A stretch of DNA of 64,000 bases, taken from NCBI GenBank assembly GCA_025267735.1, contig CM046299.1, positions 29,551,327 through 29,615,326 on the forward strand, in the 5' to 3' direction. Made by a program: the position numbers and the translations under genes. The notes below the pieces were generated by a model, which made no database searches, was not told where the DNA came from, and saw nothing but the letters and a program-made list of their open reading frames with translations. The DNA comes from Mactra quadrangularis (Eukaryota > Mollusca > Bivalvia > Venerida > Mactridae). Shown piece after piece: positions 1 through 13,410 of the stretch; the first letter of the stretch is position 1; each line of letters begins with the position of its first letter.

Positions 1-650
1 ACGAAAATTCTCAGTACGAAAGTTCGGTTCGATATTTTCAAAAAATGTGCAAATACATGCTGACTACCGAGTCTTATTTTAAACCACAACTCAGTTAAAA
101 CATGTGCTTTTATGCATCATTTTCAAGCTGATTGTTTGGAAAATGTTTTGACGGGTAAATTTAGAACTATAAATAATCAATAAGGGCCTGTCGAGTGTAC
201 AAAACAGGCCAATGTTTGAATGTGAATTTTGTTCGACTGACATCCTTCTGCTGTAAACAAAAACATGTTTGACTATGTATTTTACAAATCCATACACATA
301 ATCTGACTGAAGATAAAACAAGCTTTCTTTTGATATATATTAACATACAAAACTCGATTTTTATAAGGCCGAACGATACTAACTGGTTCGATGTTTGAGT
401 TTTTTCTAAATGATTCTTTTTTGTGAAATGACTAGTACCTTACACATTATGCATCAAATTAAAAATGTTTTGAAATGTCTATTTGGGAAAAAAAATAATA
501 CAGAATAACAGCATGGCGAGTGTAGAAGTTAGCCCTGTTTTCGGATATAAATTTGGGTTTGACTGCCACCCTTCTGCTAGTAATAAATACACGATTTTTT
601 ATTAATTTACCAACCTATTCGCAAAATCAAGACTAACAATAGAATAAGAT
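1..650 (-). repeat. Satellite monomers in reverse orientation, left edge of array
   Basis: This stretch is the reverse complement of the satellite that fills 3.84-11.3 kb. It contains the monomer landmark GCAGAAGGATGTC as its complement near 240 and a diverged version near 570, plus the complements of the AGGCCC and TGATGCAT blocks. The array evidently continues beyond the left edge of the window. Confidence 0.85.
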
Positions 651-664
651 TTATTTTGGTGTTA

Positions 665-3480
665 TTTGGTGGTGATCCTAGCAAGGCAGTTAGAACCTCA
701 GTCTATAGGGCTCTAGAGATCTACATAGTAGACTGTCAAATGAAAGACAAAATCTAGATCCCACAAATTCAGTCTATTTCATTTATTCCACCCAATTAAG
801 TGCAAATACCATATGAGTTACATAAACACTGCATAAAAACACCAAAATGCAGTTAAAACATCTAAAACCTCTAACTTTAATGCTATTTACTAGCAAAATT
901 AAAAATGCCTTAAATTCATTGTAATTAAATATATCCTAGGATGCAAATCCTACTTAAATATACATTATCAGGGTCTTTTTACCCAGATAAACACTATTAC
1001 CAGACTTACCGGGTTACTAAAACCCATAAATTTAACAAATATTCAACAAATCTGTTGAATCTTAAAATCATTTTACATTATTTAATTCCTACTATACAGG
1101 AATATATATATTTTAATCATAAAATGTGGAAATTTATGTTTTTTACTACAAAAAGACATTATTTTGTCTATTTTAATACAAATTTTATACAATTTAGTCT
1201 ATTAAAAGGCTTTAAAACCTTTAATTTAACAATTTCTTAAACTAATTATGGGTTAGGAACCTGTCAAAGAAACAAAAGACCTGAAATTACCATCTTAAAC
1301 ACAGTAATATATATATCAAAAACTTCATTAATATACCTAATGACAAAATTCTTTTAAATTAGAGCTAAAATGTCTTGGGTTTTAGAATTTCACATTATAT
1401 TTTTACTAAAAAATCAACAAAAAATCTATTGGAACACCTATAAAAGTTCATTTTCTGTTCCAATACTGAAAAAATTATCAAAATGAATAACTCTTAAGAA
1501 AATATTATAGAGTTTTCAAAAATATGTCAACAACTGACATATGTATACTAATATATCAACAGGTTCTCCGGTCCATAAGATCCAATTACCCCGGATATGT
1601 TTAATAAACCGGGGTAGTTACTTGGTATTTGCACTATTTTGGGATCCCCGCAATTAATAATACAATACTATTGTTTAACTTTTTCTATAGTACTTATGGA
1701 TTGAGTCTTTTGTGCTCTGTACAGAAGATTTCATTTAAAAAGTACACTACATTGTGTGTAACTTTTAATCTTTTGTTACAAAAATTAAAGGTACCAGTCA
1801 ATGTGATTTTTTACAAGGAATCTTTTAACGTGCCCCGATTTTTAAACTTTTTAGAATACTGATTAAAACAGTCTATTACTAATGTACAAATCTCTCACAA
1901 GATCAAAAAATGAATATGGAGCTGAAATTTATTCTGTAACTAGCCCCTCCCAACTCCAAAGACTAAATATTATACAGAATTAAGCATTGAGAATTGCTCT
2001 AAGGGCCTTACCAACCACCCCACAGCATCTTTTAGAAGCAGAGGCAGGAGTCATGCCACTCATTTTCAGGTCTGGACAGGCTGTTAAATTCTGGGCCAGG
2101 GCTCAAACCAAAAAAATTTAAAAAAAACCTGAATGCCATCATTGGGACTGGTTCATTCTGCCACAGGAGCTTCCAAAATACTCCTACACCATTTGGAGCC
2201 AAAATTGAGCTCCTAAAGGCAACAATGGGTTTCAGTGATGTCCCCTTTGACATCCAGATCCTACTAGATCCAAGCAAGGCAGTCAGGAGTTCAGTCTATA
2301 TGGCTCTAGAAACTTATATAGTTGATTGCCAAATGACCGATAAGATCTAGAGCCCCCATTCACAGTCTATTTCATTTATATCACCCAATATAAGTGCAAG
2401 TACCTCAAGAGTTTCAATGAAATCTGTATATATAACACCATAATGCAGAAAATACCATTTAAATGGCTATTTTTCACATAATAAACTATAAAACTATAAC
2501 AATGAGGTAATTTAAACCTCTTATATAAACTGTTATCCACTAGTTTTGTTTAAAATTCAAGTGATTTTCACTAAATAGCAAAATACATAGACCTTAAACC
2601 AAAAATTATTAAACAAAACAGGGTCAAATTCTTTAAAAACATCATTCTGAATAACTTTCCGGGTTAGGAAAACACCAATTTTATTATTTAAACAGTTCAA
2701 ATTGTTGAATTTTACACCATTTTCAAATTATTTTAATTCTTCTATTTAATTACTACCTTACATATACTAAATACTGAAAAGTATGATATTTTTGACAAAA
2801 AGGACAATTTTTTGCCCATCTCCTTCAATAAAAGACTGCATATTAGGGTTAAAAACCTTAAATTTTTACAAAAAAATCACTCTTTATGGATTGGAGACAT
2901 ATAAAGATGTCATTAAACATAATAGTGTCAATGCAACCATTGTAATATAAACCAAATGACATTAACAATATTAAAAACATAAGAATTTCAAATTTCAGAA
3001 CTAAAATTCTCAATATTTTAGATTTTTCACACTTTGTTTACATTATATTCCACTCTAGAAATAAAAATAGCTGGAATATTAATCTTAAAAAACCTTTATA
3101 AGTATAAATAGTTTATACAATTTCATCAATTAAAGTTTATTTCCCTAAATAGTTTTGATTTCTACATCAATATGTCAAAATTTGGCTTTAAACTTAATAA
3201 ATAGAAAAGGATCTCCAATCCTAAAGATCCAATTACCCCGTTAAAAATAACCGGGGTAATTACTCGGTACTTGCACTCTGTTTGGATCCCCGCAACCATA
3301 GAAATAAATGTATTTCATGTACAAATATTGTTTTGCTTTTTGATTGAGGTTTCTGCACTATGTGCTTCAACCTTTGATCAAGAAGAAAATAACTTTGTAC
3401 TCATTTGTATCTAAAACCAAAAGTAACAATCACTGTGATTTTTAAGGAGAATCTTTTAAGGTCCTCAGTTTTCTTGTGAA
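665..3480. repeat. Two-copy ~1.2-kb duplication inside the satellite
   Basis: Two diverged direct copies lie at about 672-1850 and 2262-3470. Landmarks in both are AGCAAGGCAGT near the start, a block reading CAGTCTATTTCATTTAT, and near the end a hairpin-like stretch (ACCCCG then CGGGGTA, at 1588-1620 and 3235-3258) followed by GGATCCCCGCAA. The ~400 bp between the copies (1860-2260) has no recognised content. The block is flanked on both sides by reverse-oriented satellite, so it looks like an insertion in, or a composite part of, the array. No coding signal is recognised; short frames here match nothing I know. Confidence 0.7.
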
Positions 3481-3569
3481 CATTTTTCAATTTAAAAAAA
3501 TAAGTGTCAATTAGTGCATGTATGTGAAGACAGCAGTAACGGCAGTACAGCAGTACAGCAGTAAAGCCT

Positions 3570-3835
3570 TACTGTTAGAATTTCATCATTTTCAGGCTGA
3601 TTGTTTGGAAAATGTTTTCACGGGTACATTTTGAAAAATAAGTCAACAATAAGGGCACTGCGAGTGGACAAAACAGGCCCATTTTCAAATGTAAACTTTT
3701 GTTCGACAGATCGACATCCTTCTGCTATTAATAAATACATCTTTTATAAAATTACTTCACCAATCTATTCACAAAATCAAATTATATATAGAACAAGCTT
3801 TCTTTTGGTACACAAATGTGAGAAAAATTCGAACC
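3570..3835 (-). repeat. Reverse-oriented satellite monomer ending at an inversion junction
   Basis: This is the complement of the satellite type-A monomer, with ACATCCTTCTGCT near 3714. Orientation flips to direct within about 3815-3840, where the complement of the AAAGCTTGTTCTATAT block is followed directly by CGAACCGAACTTTCGTACTG in forward sense. Confidence 0.8.
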
Positions 3836-6800
3836 GAACTTTCGTACTGAGAATTTTCGTACTTGATATATTTAAATACATATATTTTGTAGCAAATAAA
3901 ATGAGTTTATCTCACATTTATACACCAAAACAAAGTTTGTTCTATATAAAATTTGATTTTGTGAATAGATTGGTGAAATAATTAATAAAACATGTTTTTA
4001 TTAACAGCAGAAGGATGTCAATCGAACACAAAATTCACATTCGAAAATGGTCCTGTTTTGTTCACTCACCAGGCCCTTATTATTTATTTACTGTTCAAAA
4101 TGTACCCGTCAAAACATTTTTCAAACAATCAGCTTTAAAATGATGCATAATATCACAAGTTTTGTCTAAATTGTGGCTTAAAATAAGAGTCGGTAATTAG
4201 CATGTTTTCGCACATTTCAATGAAAAAATCAAACCAAACTGTGGTCGGGCGAATTTCAGACTTGATATATAAACATATATTTTGTCCAAATTAAGACGAT
4301 TTATTCACTCATTTATACACCAAAAGAAAGCTTATTCTATTGCCAGTCAGAGTTTGTGATTTGGTTGGTAAATTGATTTAAAATACGTGTATTTATTTGT
4401 AGCAGAGGGATGTCACTCAAACCGAAATGTACGTCCGAAAATAGGGCTAATTTTTACACTCGTCTTGCTGTTATTCTTTTACGAAAATTCAAAATCGACC
4501 TGTCGAAACCTTTTTCTATGTATAAACTTTAAAATGATGCATACTATCACGTGTTTTTTCTTAATTGTGGCTTAAAATAAGACTCGGTAAATAGCACGTA
4601 TTCGCACTTTTTTATTGAAAATATCGACCGAACTTCCGCACTGAGAATTTTCGTACTCGATATATATACATATAATTTGTCGCAATTAAATAGAGTTTAT
4701 CGCACATCCATACACCAAGTTAAAGCTTGTTCTATATAAAATTTGATTTTGTGAACAGATAGATGAAATGATTAATAAAACATGGGTTAAATAACAGCAG
4801 AAGGATGTCAGTCGAACACAAAATTCACATTCAAAAATGGGCCTGTTTTGTTTACTCACCAGGCCCTTATTATTTATTTACTGTTCAAAATGTACCCGTC
4901 AAAACATTTTTACAACAATCAGCTTTAAAATGATGCATATTATCACATGTTTTGCCTAAATTTAGGCTAACAATATGACTCGGTAATTAGCACGTTTTTG
5001 CACATTTCAATGAAAAAATCAAACCAAACTGTGGTCGGGTAAATTTACGAACTTGACATAAAAACATATATTTTGTCCAAATTAAGTCGAGTTATTCACT
5101 CATTTATACATTAAAAGAAAGCTTATTCTATCGCCAGTCAGATTTTGTGATTTGTTTGTTAAATCAATTAAAAATACGTGTATTTATTTATAGCAGAAGG
5201 ATGTCACTCAAACTGAAATGTACGTCCGAAAATAGGGCTAGTTTATACACTCGTCTTGCTGTTATTCTTTTACAGAAATTCAAAGTCGACCTGTCTAAAC
5301 CTTTTTATATGTATAAGCTTTAAAATGATGCATACTATCGCATATTTTGTCTTAATTGTGGCTTAAAATAAGACTCGGTAAATAGCATGTATTGGCACTT
5401 TTCTAATGAAAATATCGAACCGAACTTCCGCACTGAGAATTTTCGTACTCGATATATTAACGTTCAAATTGTCGCAATTAAATAGAGTTTATCGCACATC
5501 TATATACCAAATTAAAGCTTGTTCTATATTAAATTTGATTTTGTGAACAGATAGATAAAATGATTAATAAAACATGTGTTAAATAACAGCAGAAGGATGT
5601 CAGTCGAACACAAAATTCACATTCGAAAATGGGCCTGTTTTGTTTACTCACCAGGCCCTTATTATTTATTTGCTGTTCAAAATGTACCCGTCATAACATT
5701 TTTACAACAATCAGCTTTAAAATGATGCATATTATCACATGTTTTGCCTAAATTTAGGCTTACAATATGACTCGGTAATTAACATGTTTTCGCACATTTC
5801 AATGAAAAAATCAAACCAAACTGTGGTCGGGTGAATTTACGAACTTGAGATATAAACATATATTTTGTCCAAATTAAGTCGAGTTATTCACTCATTTATA
5901 CATCAAAAGAAAGCTTATTCTATTGCCAGTTTGATTTTGTGATTTAGTTTTTAAATTAATGAAAAATACGTGTATTAATTTGTAGCAGAAGGATGTCACT
6001 CCAACCGAAATGTACGTCCGAAAATAGGGCTACTTTATACACTCGTCTTGCTGTTATTCTTTTACAAAAATTCAAAAACGACCTGTCTAAACCTTTTTAT
6101 ATGTATAAGCTTTAAAATGATGCATAATATCGCATATTTTGTCTTAATTGTGGCTTAAAATAAGACTTGGTAAATAGCATGTATTGGCACTTTTCTAATG
6201 AAAATATCGAACCGAACTTCCGCACTGAGAATTTTCGTACTCGATATATTATCGTTCAAATTGTCGCAATTAAATAGAGTTTATCGCACATCTATATACC
6301 AAATTAAAGCTTGTTCTATATTAAATTTGATTTTGTGAACAGATAGATGAAATGATTAATAAAACATGTGTTAAATAACAGCAGAAGGATGTCAGTCGAA
6401 CACAAAATTCACATTCGAAAATGGGCCTGTTTTGTTTACTCACCAGGCCCTTATTATTTATTTGCTGTTCAAAATGTACCCGTCAAAACATTTTTACAAC
6501 AATCAGCTTTAAAATGATGCATAATATCACATGTTTTGCCAAAATTTAGGCTTACAATATGACTCGGTAATTAGCACGTTTTTGCACATTTCAATGAAAA
6601 AATCAAACCAAACTGTGGTCGGGTAAATTTACGAACTTGACATAAAAACATATATTTTGTCCAAATTAAGTCGAGTTATTCACTCATTTATACATTAAAA
6701 GAAAGCTTATTCTATTGCCAGTTTGATTTTGTGATTTGTTTGTTAAATCAATTAAAAATACGTGTATTTATTTATAGCAGAAGGATGTCACTCCAACCGA

Positions 6801-9800
6801 AATGTACGTCCGAAAATAGGGCTACTTTATACACTCGTCTTGCTGTTATTCTTTTACGAAAATTCTAAATCGACCTGTCTAAACCTTTTTATATGTATAA
6901 GCTTTAAAATGATGCATAATATCGCATATTTTGTCTTAATTGTGGCTTAAAATAAGACTCGGTAAATAGCATGTATTGGCACTTTTCTAATGAAAATATC
7001 GAACCGAACTTCCGCACTGAGAATTTTCGTACTCGATATATTAACGTTCAAATTGTCGCAATTAAATAGAGTTTATCGCACATCTATATACCAAATTAAA
7101 GCTTGTTCTATATAAAATTTGATTTTGTGAACAGTCAGATGAAATGATTAATAAAACATATGTTAAATAACAGCAGAAGGATGTCAGTCGAACACAAAAT
7201 TCACATTCGAAAATGGGCCTGTTTTGTTTACTCACCAGGCCCTTATTATTTATTTACTGTTCAAAATGTACCCGTCATAACATTTTTACAACTATCAGCT
7301 TTAAAATGATGCATATTATCACATGTTTTGCCTAAATTTAGGCTTACAATATGACTCGGTAATTAACATGTTTTCGCACATTTCAATGAAAAAATCAAAC
7401 CAAACTGTGGTCGGGTAAATTTACGAACTTGAGATATAAACATATATTTTGTCCAAATTAAGTCGAGTTATTCACTCATTTATACATCAAAAGAAAGCTT
7501 ATTCTATTGCCAGTTTGATTTTGTGATTTAGTTTTTAAATTAATGAAAAAAACGTGTATTAATTTGTAGCAGAAGGATGTCACTCCAACCGAAATGTACG
7601 TCCGAAAATAGGGCTACTTTATACACTCGTCTTGCTGTTATTCTTTTACAAAAATTCAAAAACGACCTGTCTAAACCTTTTTATATGTATAAGCTTTAAA
7701 ATGATGCATAATATCGCATATTTTGTCTTAATTGTGGCTTAAAATAAGACTCGGTAAATAGCATGTATTTGCACTTTTCTAATGAAAATATCGAACCGAA
7801 CTTCCGCACTGAGAATTTTCGTACTCGATATATTAACGTTCAAATTGTCGCAATTAAATAGAGTTTATCGCACATCTATATACCAAATTAAAGCTTGTTC
7901 TATATAAAATTTGATTTTGTGAACAGTCAGATGAAATGATTAATAAAACATATGTTAAATAACAGCAGAAGGATGTCAGTCGAACACAAAATTCACATTC
8001 GAAAATGGGCCTGTTTTGTGTACTCACCAGTCCCTTATTATTTATTTACTGTTCACAATGTACCCGTCATAACATTTTTACAACAATCAGCTTTAAAATG
8101 ATGCATATTATCACATGTTTTGCCTAAATTTAGGCTTACAATATGACTCGGTAATTAACATATTTTCGCACATTTCAATGAAAAAATCAAACCAAACTGT
8201 GGTCGGGTGAATTTACGAACTTGAGATATAAACATATATTTTGTCCAAATTAAGTCGAGTTATTCACTCATTTATACATTAAAAGAAAGCTTATTCTATT
8301 GCCAGTTTGATTTTGTGATTTAGTTTTTAAATTAATTAAAAATACGTGTATTTATTTGTAGCAGAAGGATGTCACTCCAACCGAAATGTACGTCCGAAAT
8401 TAGGGCTACTTTATACACTCGTCTTGCTGTTATTCTTTTACAAAAATTCAAAATCGACCTGTCTAAACCTTTTTATATGTATAAGCTTTAAAATGATGCA
8501 TAATATCGCATATTTTGTCTTAATTGTGGCTTAAAATAAGACTCGGTAAATAGCATGTATTGGCACTTTTCTAATGAAAATATCGAACCGAACTTCCGCA
8601 CTGAGAATTTTCGTACTCGATATATTAACGTTCAAATTGTCGCAATTAAATAGAGTTTATCGCACATCTATATACCAAATTAAAGCTAGCTTGTTCTATA
8701 TAAAATTTGATTTTGTGAACAGATAGATGAAATGATTAATAAAACATGTGTTAAATAACAGCAGAAGGATGTCAGTCGAACACAAAATTCACATTCGAAA
8801 ATGGGCCTGTTTTGTTTACTCACCAGGCCCTTATTATTTATTTGCTGTTCAAAATGTACCCGTCAAAACATTTTTACAACAATCAGCTTTAAAATGATGC
8901 ATAATATCACATGTTTTGCCAAAATTTAGGCTTACAATATGACTCGGTAATTAGCACGTTTTTGCACATTTCAATGAAAAAATCAAACCAAACTGTGGTC
9001 GGGTAAATTTACGAACTTGACATAAAAACATATATTTTGTCCAAATTAAGTCGAGTTATTCACTCATTTATACATTAAAAGAAAGCTTATTCTATTGCCA
9101 GTTTGATTTTGTGATTTGTTTGTTAAATCAATTAAAAATACGTGTATTTATTTATAGCAGAAGGATGTCACTCAAACCGAAATGTACGTCCGAAAATAGG
9201 GCTACTTTATACACTCGTCTTGCTGTTATTCTTTTACGAAAATTCTAAATCGACCTGTCTAAACCTTTTTGTATGTATAAGCTTTAAAATGATGCATAAT
9301 ATCGCATATTTTGTCTTAATTGTGGCTTAAAATAAGACTCGGTAAATAGCATGTATTGGCACTTTTCTAATGAAAATATCGAACCGAACTTCCGCACTGA
9401 GAATTTTCGTACTCGATATATTAACGTTCAAATTGTCGCAATTAAATAGAGTTTATCGCACATCTATATACCAAATTAAAGCTTGTTCTATATAAAATTT
9501 GATTTTGTGAACAGTCAGATGAAATGATTAATAAAACATATGTTAAATAACAGCAGAAGGATGTCTGTCGAACACAAAATTCACATTCGAAAATGGGCCT
9601 GTTTTGTTTACTCACCAGGCCCTTATTATTTATTTACTGTTCAAAATGTACCCGTCATAACATTTTTACAACAATCAGCTTTAAAATGATGCATATTATC
9701 ACATGTTTTGCCTAAATTTAGGCTTACAATATGACTCGGTAATTAACATGTTTTCGCACATTTCAATGAAAAAATCAAACCAAACTGTGGTCGGGTGAAT

Positions 9801-11320
9801 TTACGAACTTGAGATATAAACATATATTTTGTCCAAATTAAGTCGAGTTATTCACTCATTTATACATCAAAAGAAAGCTTATTCTATTGCCAGTTTGATT
9901 TTGTGATTTAGTTTTTAAATTAATTAAAAACACGTGTATTTATTTGTAGCAGAAGGATGTCACTCCAACCGAAATGTACGTCCGAAAATAGGGCTACTTT
10001 ATACACTCGTCTTGCTGTTATTCTTTTACAAAAATTCAAAATCGACCTGTCTAAACCTTTTTATATGTATAAGCTTTAAAATGATGCATAATATCGCATA
10101 TTTTGTCTTAATTGTGGCTTAAAATAAGACTCGGTAAATAGCATGTATTGGCACTTTTCTAATGAAAATATCGAACCGAACTTCCGCACTGAGAATTTTC
10201 GTACTCGATATATTAACGTTCAAATTGTCGCAATTAAATAGAGTTTATCGCACATCTATATACCAAATTAAAGCTTGTTCTATATAAAATTTGATTTTGT
10301 GAACAGATAGATAAAATGATTAATAAAACATGTGTTAAATAACAGCAGAAGGATGTCAGTCGAACACAAAATTCACATTCGAAAATGGGCCTGTTTTGTT
10401 TACTCACCAGGCCCTTATTATTTATTTGCTGTTCAAAATATACCCGTCAAAACATTTTTACAACAATCAGCTTTAAAATGATGCATAATATCACATGTTT
10501 TGCCAAAATTTAGGCTTACAATATGACTCGGTAATTAGCACGTTTTTGCACATTTCAATGAAAAAATCAAACCAAACTGTGGTCGGGTAAATTTACGAAC
10601 TTGACATAAAAACATATATTTTGTCCAAATTAAGTCGAGTTATTCACTCATTTATACATTAAAAGAAAGCTTATTCTATTGCCAGTTTGATTTTGTGATT
10701 TGTTTGTTAAATCAATTAAAAATACGTGTATTTATTTATAGCAGAAGGATGTCACTCAAACCGAAATGTACGTCCGAAAATAGGGCTACTTTATACACTC
10801 GTCTTGCTGTTATTCTTATACAAAAATTCTAAATCGACCTGTCTAAACCTTTTTATATGTATAAGCTTTAAAATGATGCATAATATTGCATATTTTGTCC
10901 TAATTGTGGCTTAAAATAAGACTCGGTAAATAGCATGTATTTGCACTTTTTTATTGAAAATACCGAACCGAACTTCCGCACTGAGAATTTTCGTACTCGA
11001 TACATTAACATATAATTTATCGCAATTATATTGAGTTTATCGCACTTCTATATACCAAATTAAAGCTTGTTCTATATAAAATTTGATTTTGTTAACAGAT
11101 AGATGAAATGATTAATAAAACATGTTTTTATTAACAGCAGAAGGATGTCTGTCGAACACAAATTCACATTCGAAAATGGGCCTGTTTTGTTTTCTCACCA
11201 GGCCCTTATTATTTATTTACTGTTCAAAATGTACCCGTCAAAACATTTTCACATCAATCAGCTTTAAAATGATGCTTAATATCACATAGTTAGCCAAAAT
11301 TGAGGCTTTAAATTATAATT
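3836..11320 (+). repeat. Satellite array, ~792-bp dimers of two ~396-bp monomers
   Basis: Two related monomer types alternate. Type A carries GCAGAAGGATGTCAGTCGAA and type B carries GCAGAAGGATGTCACTC. A-type landmarks fall near 4008, 4798, 5590, 6382, 7172, 7966, 8760, 9552, 10345 and 11137; B-type near 4401, 5193, 5985, 6777, 7570, 8361, 9157, 9949 and 10741. The spacing is close to 792 bp. Copies in the middle are nearly identical while those at both ends are more diverged, as expected from unequal exchange. A 62-codon frame recurs in most type-B monomers but is treated as non-coding. Confidence 0.95.
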
Positions 11321-11324
11321 CAAT

Positions 11325-11630
11325 TATTCTGCCAACAGACGCAGCAGAAAGATTGATTCTGTTGTTTTTTAATCCTTCTGCCAGCAGACACATCTTTCTG
11401 TTATTATAAAATCCTTCTGCCAACAGACACATCTTTCTGTTATACTTCAATCCTTCTGCCAGCAGACCCAGCAGAAAGATTGATCCTTCTGCTGTAAATG
11501 TATCCTTCTGCCAGCAGACACAGCAGAAGGATCATTCCTTCTGCTGTAGATTTATCCTTCTGCCAGCAGACACAGCAGAAGGATCGTTCCTTCTGCTGTG
11601 TCTGCTGTGTCTGCTGAGTCTGCCAACTTT
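11325..11630. repeat. Cluster of short palindromes ending the satellite
   Basis: About six imperfect units pair ATCCTTCTGC with its complement GCAGAAGGAT around a CAGCAGACACA spacer, so each could fold into a hairpin. The last part degenerates to TGTCTGC repeats. The 10-mer GCAGAAGGAT is the same landmark found once in every satellite monomer, which ties this cluster to the array. Confidence 0.85.
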
Positions 11631-11675
11631 ACGTTCATCGGAAAATATTCACATAAGTCAAAACTACAAAATATT

Positions 11676-11698
11676 GTGGACGCCCCGCGGGGGAATTC
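11676..11698. other. GC-rich boundary motif GACGCCCCGCGGGGG
   Basis: A perfect 10-bp palindrome, CCCCGCGGGG, sits about 50 bp beyond the palindrome cluster in very AT-rich DNA. Nearly the same motif recurs at 48749-48760 just beyond an unrelated tandem array. It may be a transposon end. Confidence 0.45.
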
Positions 11699-12224
11699 CG
11701 TTCATGCGCGTACAAAAATAATTACTAGACATGGATATGACGTACGTCATTAGTGTGTTAAATCTAATCGAACTACAATTGTACACGAGTAATGCTTCTT
11801 TAAAAGTTTTAAGTTTTAAAAGCCAAGCATGTAGATCAACTTATTTTTCTATCAAAAAAACTGGAAATGACTCAGTGATTTCTTCAAATTCAAAAGTTTC
11901 AAAAACTTATGAAGTAAACTCTTCAGTAAAAAAGCAAAAATATATGAAGTTTACACTTTTTTATTCTAGTAAAAGTTAAAAGTATTGTATTGTATCCTTA
12001 TATTTATTAATATTCTTGTAAAAATACATAGAGTTTATACATATTATTCAAGTCAAAAGTATTGTCTAGTCAACTGTTTTAAACTCTAGTCAAATTTCTT
12101 GTAATAAGTCATAATTTTTATTACCCTTGAATAGGGGCTTTTATGGTTTTTTAAGTTAATAAATAATAAATCTTCTTGAAAGATTATCTTTATTTAATAG
12201 CCCAACAGCATATAGTAAATGCTA

Positions 12225-12310
12225 ACTTTGAGGTATACCGTGGTATATACCGTGGTATTTTGTAAAAAACCGCGGTATACCGTGGTAAAAATTTCTTCGC
12301 GGTACCCAGC
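12225..12310. repeat. ACCGTGGTAT/ACCGCGGTAT cluster
   Basis: Four or five copies of GGTATACCGTGGTA-like words lie in 85 bp. Such GGTATACCGCGGT clusters are familiar as ends of DNA transposons in animals. No matching partner end was found in the window, so this is probably a solo fragment. Confidence 0.5.
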
Positions 12311-12474
12311 TCTATACACCAGTCACACAATATTAAACGTTCATTTTAAGACTTTCTGCACAGATTGTTCACAACTTTGATGTAAGTGAACAATTTGACT
12401 GACTTACTTAATATCACAACCGCTTTAACAAATAACAATAAATAGCTAACCAATAGTAATCAAGGTATGTAAGT

Positions 12475-12560
12475 CCGGTCAGAGATTCGAACACACGACT
12501 ACCGGATGTACAGTCGGGCGCATCATTAACTTATCTTAGTAAACTGAGAGGGAATTGCAA
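12475..12560 (-). repeat. tRNA-derived SINE head or tRNA pseudogene
   Basis: Read on the minus strand, the segment has a B-box-like GTTCGAATCT preceded by an A-box-like stretch (CTCAGTTTAC) and a plausible anticodon-arm region. It is degenerate and has no obvious intact acceptor stem, so a functional tRNA is unlikely. Confidence 0.5.
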
Positions 12561-13329
12561 GGCAAAAGTTCAACTTCATATTTCCTGATTTTGAATTATA
12601 TTTTTATAACTGTGAATTCAACAGACACACTGTTATATAACTTGGCAAAATATTTCTATATTTTCTCGTAATATTTGGTGTGTTTCCTAACTAGACCCAC
12701 GTGGTCAGGTTAGCTAAAAATAGATTAGTGTTAAAACATGCATTTACTGATGAGAAGATACTATAGCTTGTTATTGTGCAACATTAGTATAATTCTAATA
12801 AGAAGATATCCTAACCGCCTAAGAATGTTGAAAAGACAAGAAGCGACCAATGAAATCGTAACAAGCTCGTTTATACCCGTCACTTAATTAAATGAGATGA
12901 CCGAGTTTTGGTTTGAAAATTCACATTATTTACAAATTGAGCATATTCAAGTACTAAATTTGGATTTTCTTATTAAACCTCATAATATTCATTGGGTACC
13001 AGTTCAATGTTGAGTATTTTTCTATATATATTGGTTATTCATAATTGATAAAAATAATCCGCCCATGTGTATACGTAAATAGTAAATTTCGTTAATGTTT
13101 TAGTCAATGTCGTCTTACTAAACGTCGCACGATTTTGAAAATCATATCGTACGATTTCAATATACATGTCATGTAGTACATGTGATGGCAAGACTTATCA
13201 CTGAATGCCTCATGTACCTTTGTTACTAAAGAAAATCTAAAATATCTGAATGCGACAAATCTATAAACCAAGAATTTCAACGTACGGCAAGTGTACACTC
13301 AATAAAAGTGTCCGACTTTTTTATACGGG

Positions 13330-13410
13330 GTCACTACTTAGAGCTGTGGGCAAGGGCGGATCCAGGATTTTTTCTAGGGGGGTGTCCGAACTTTTTTTAG
13401 GGGGGGGGTC
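13330..13410. repeat. Fragment of a dispersed GGCGGATCCAGGATTTT repeat
   Basis: The segment contains GGGCGGATCCAGGATTTTTT followed by runs of seven to nine G. This wording is common at the ends of dispersed elements in invertebrate genomes; that identification is from memory of the family and no full element is visible. Confidence 0.45.

Noticed and set aside
2032..2277. 81-codon minus frame between the two duplicated blocks
   Set aside because: It has less biased composition than its surroundings, but no family was recognised and no exon borders support it.
4387..10914. Recurrent 62-codon hydrophobic frame in type-B satellite monomers
   Set aside because: It recurs because the DNA is a homogeneous tandem array. 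No promoter, splice or codon-level constraint is visible, and it is broken in several monomers.
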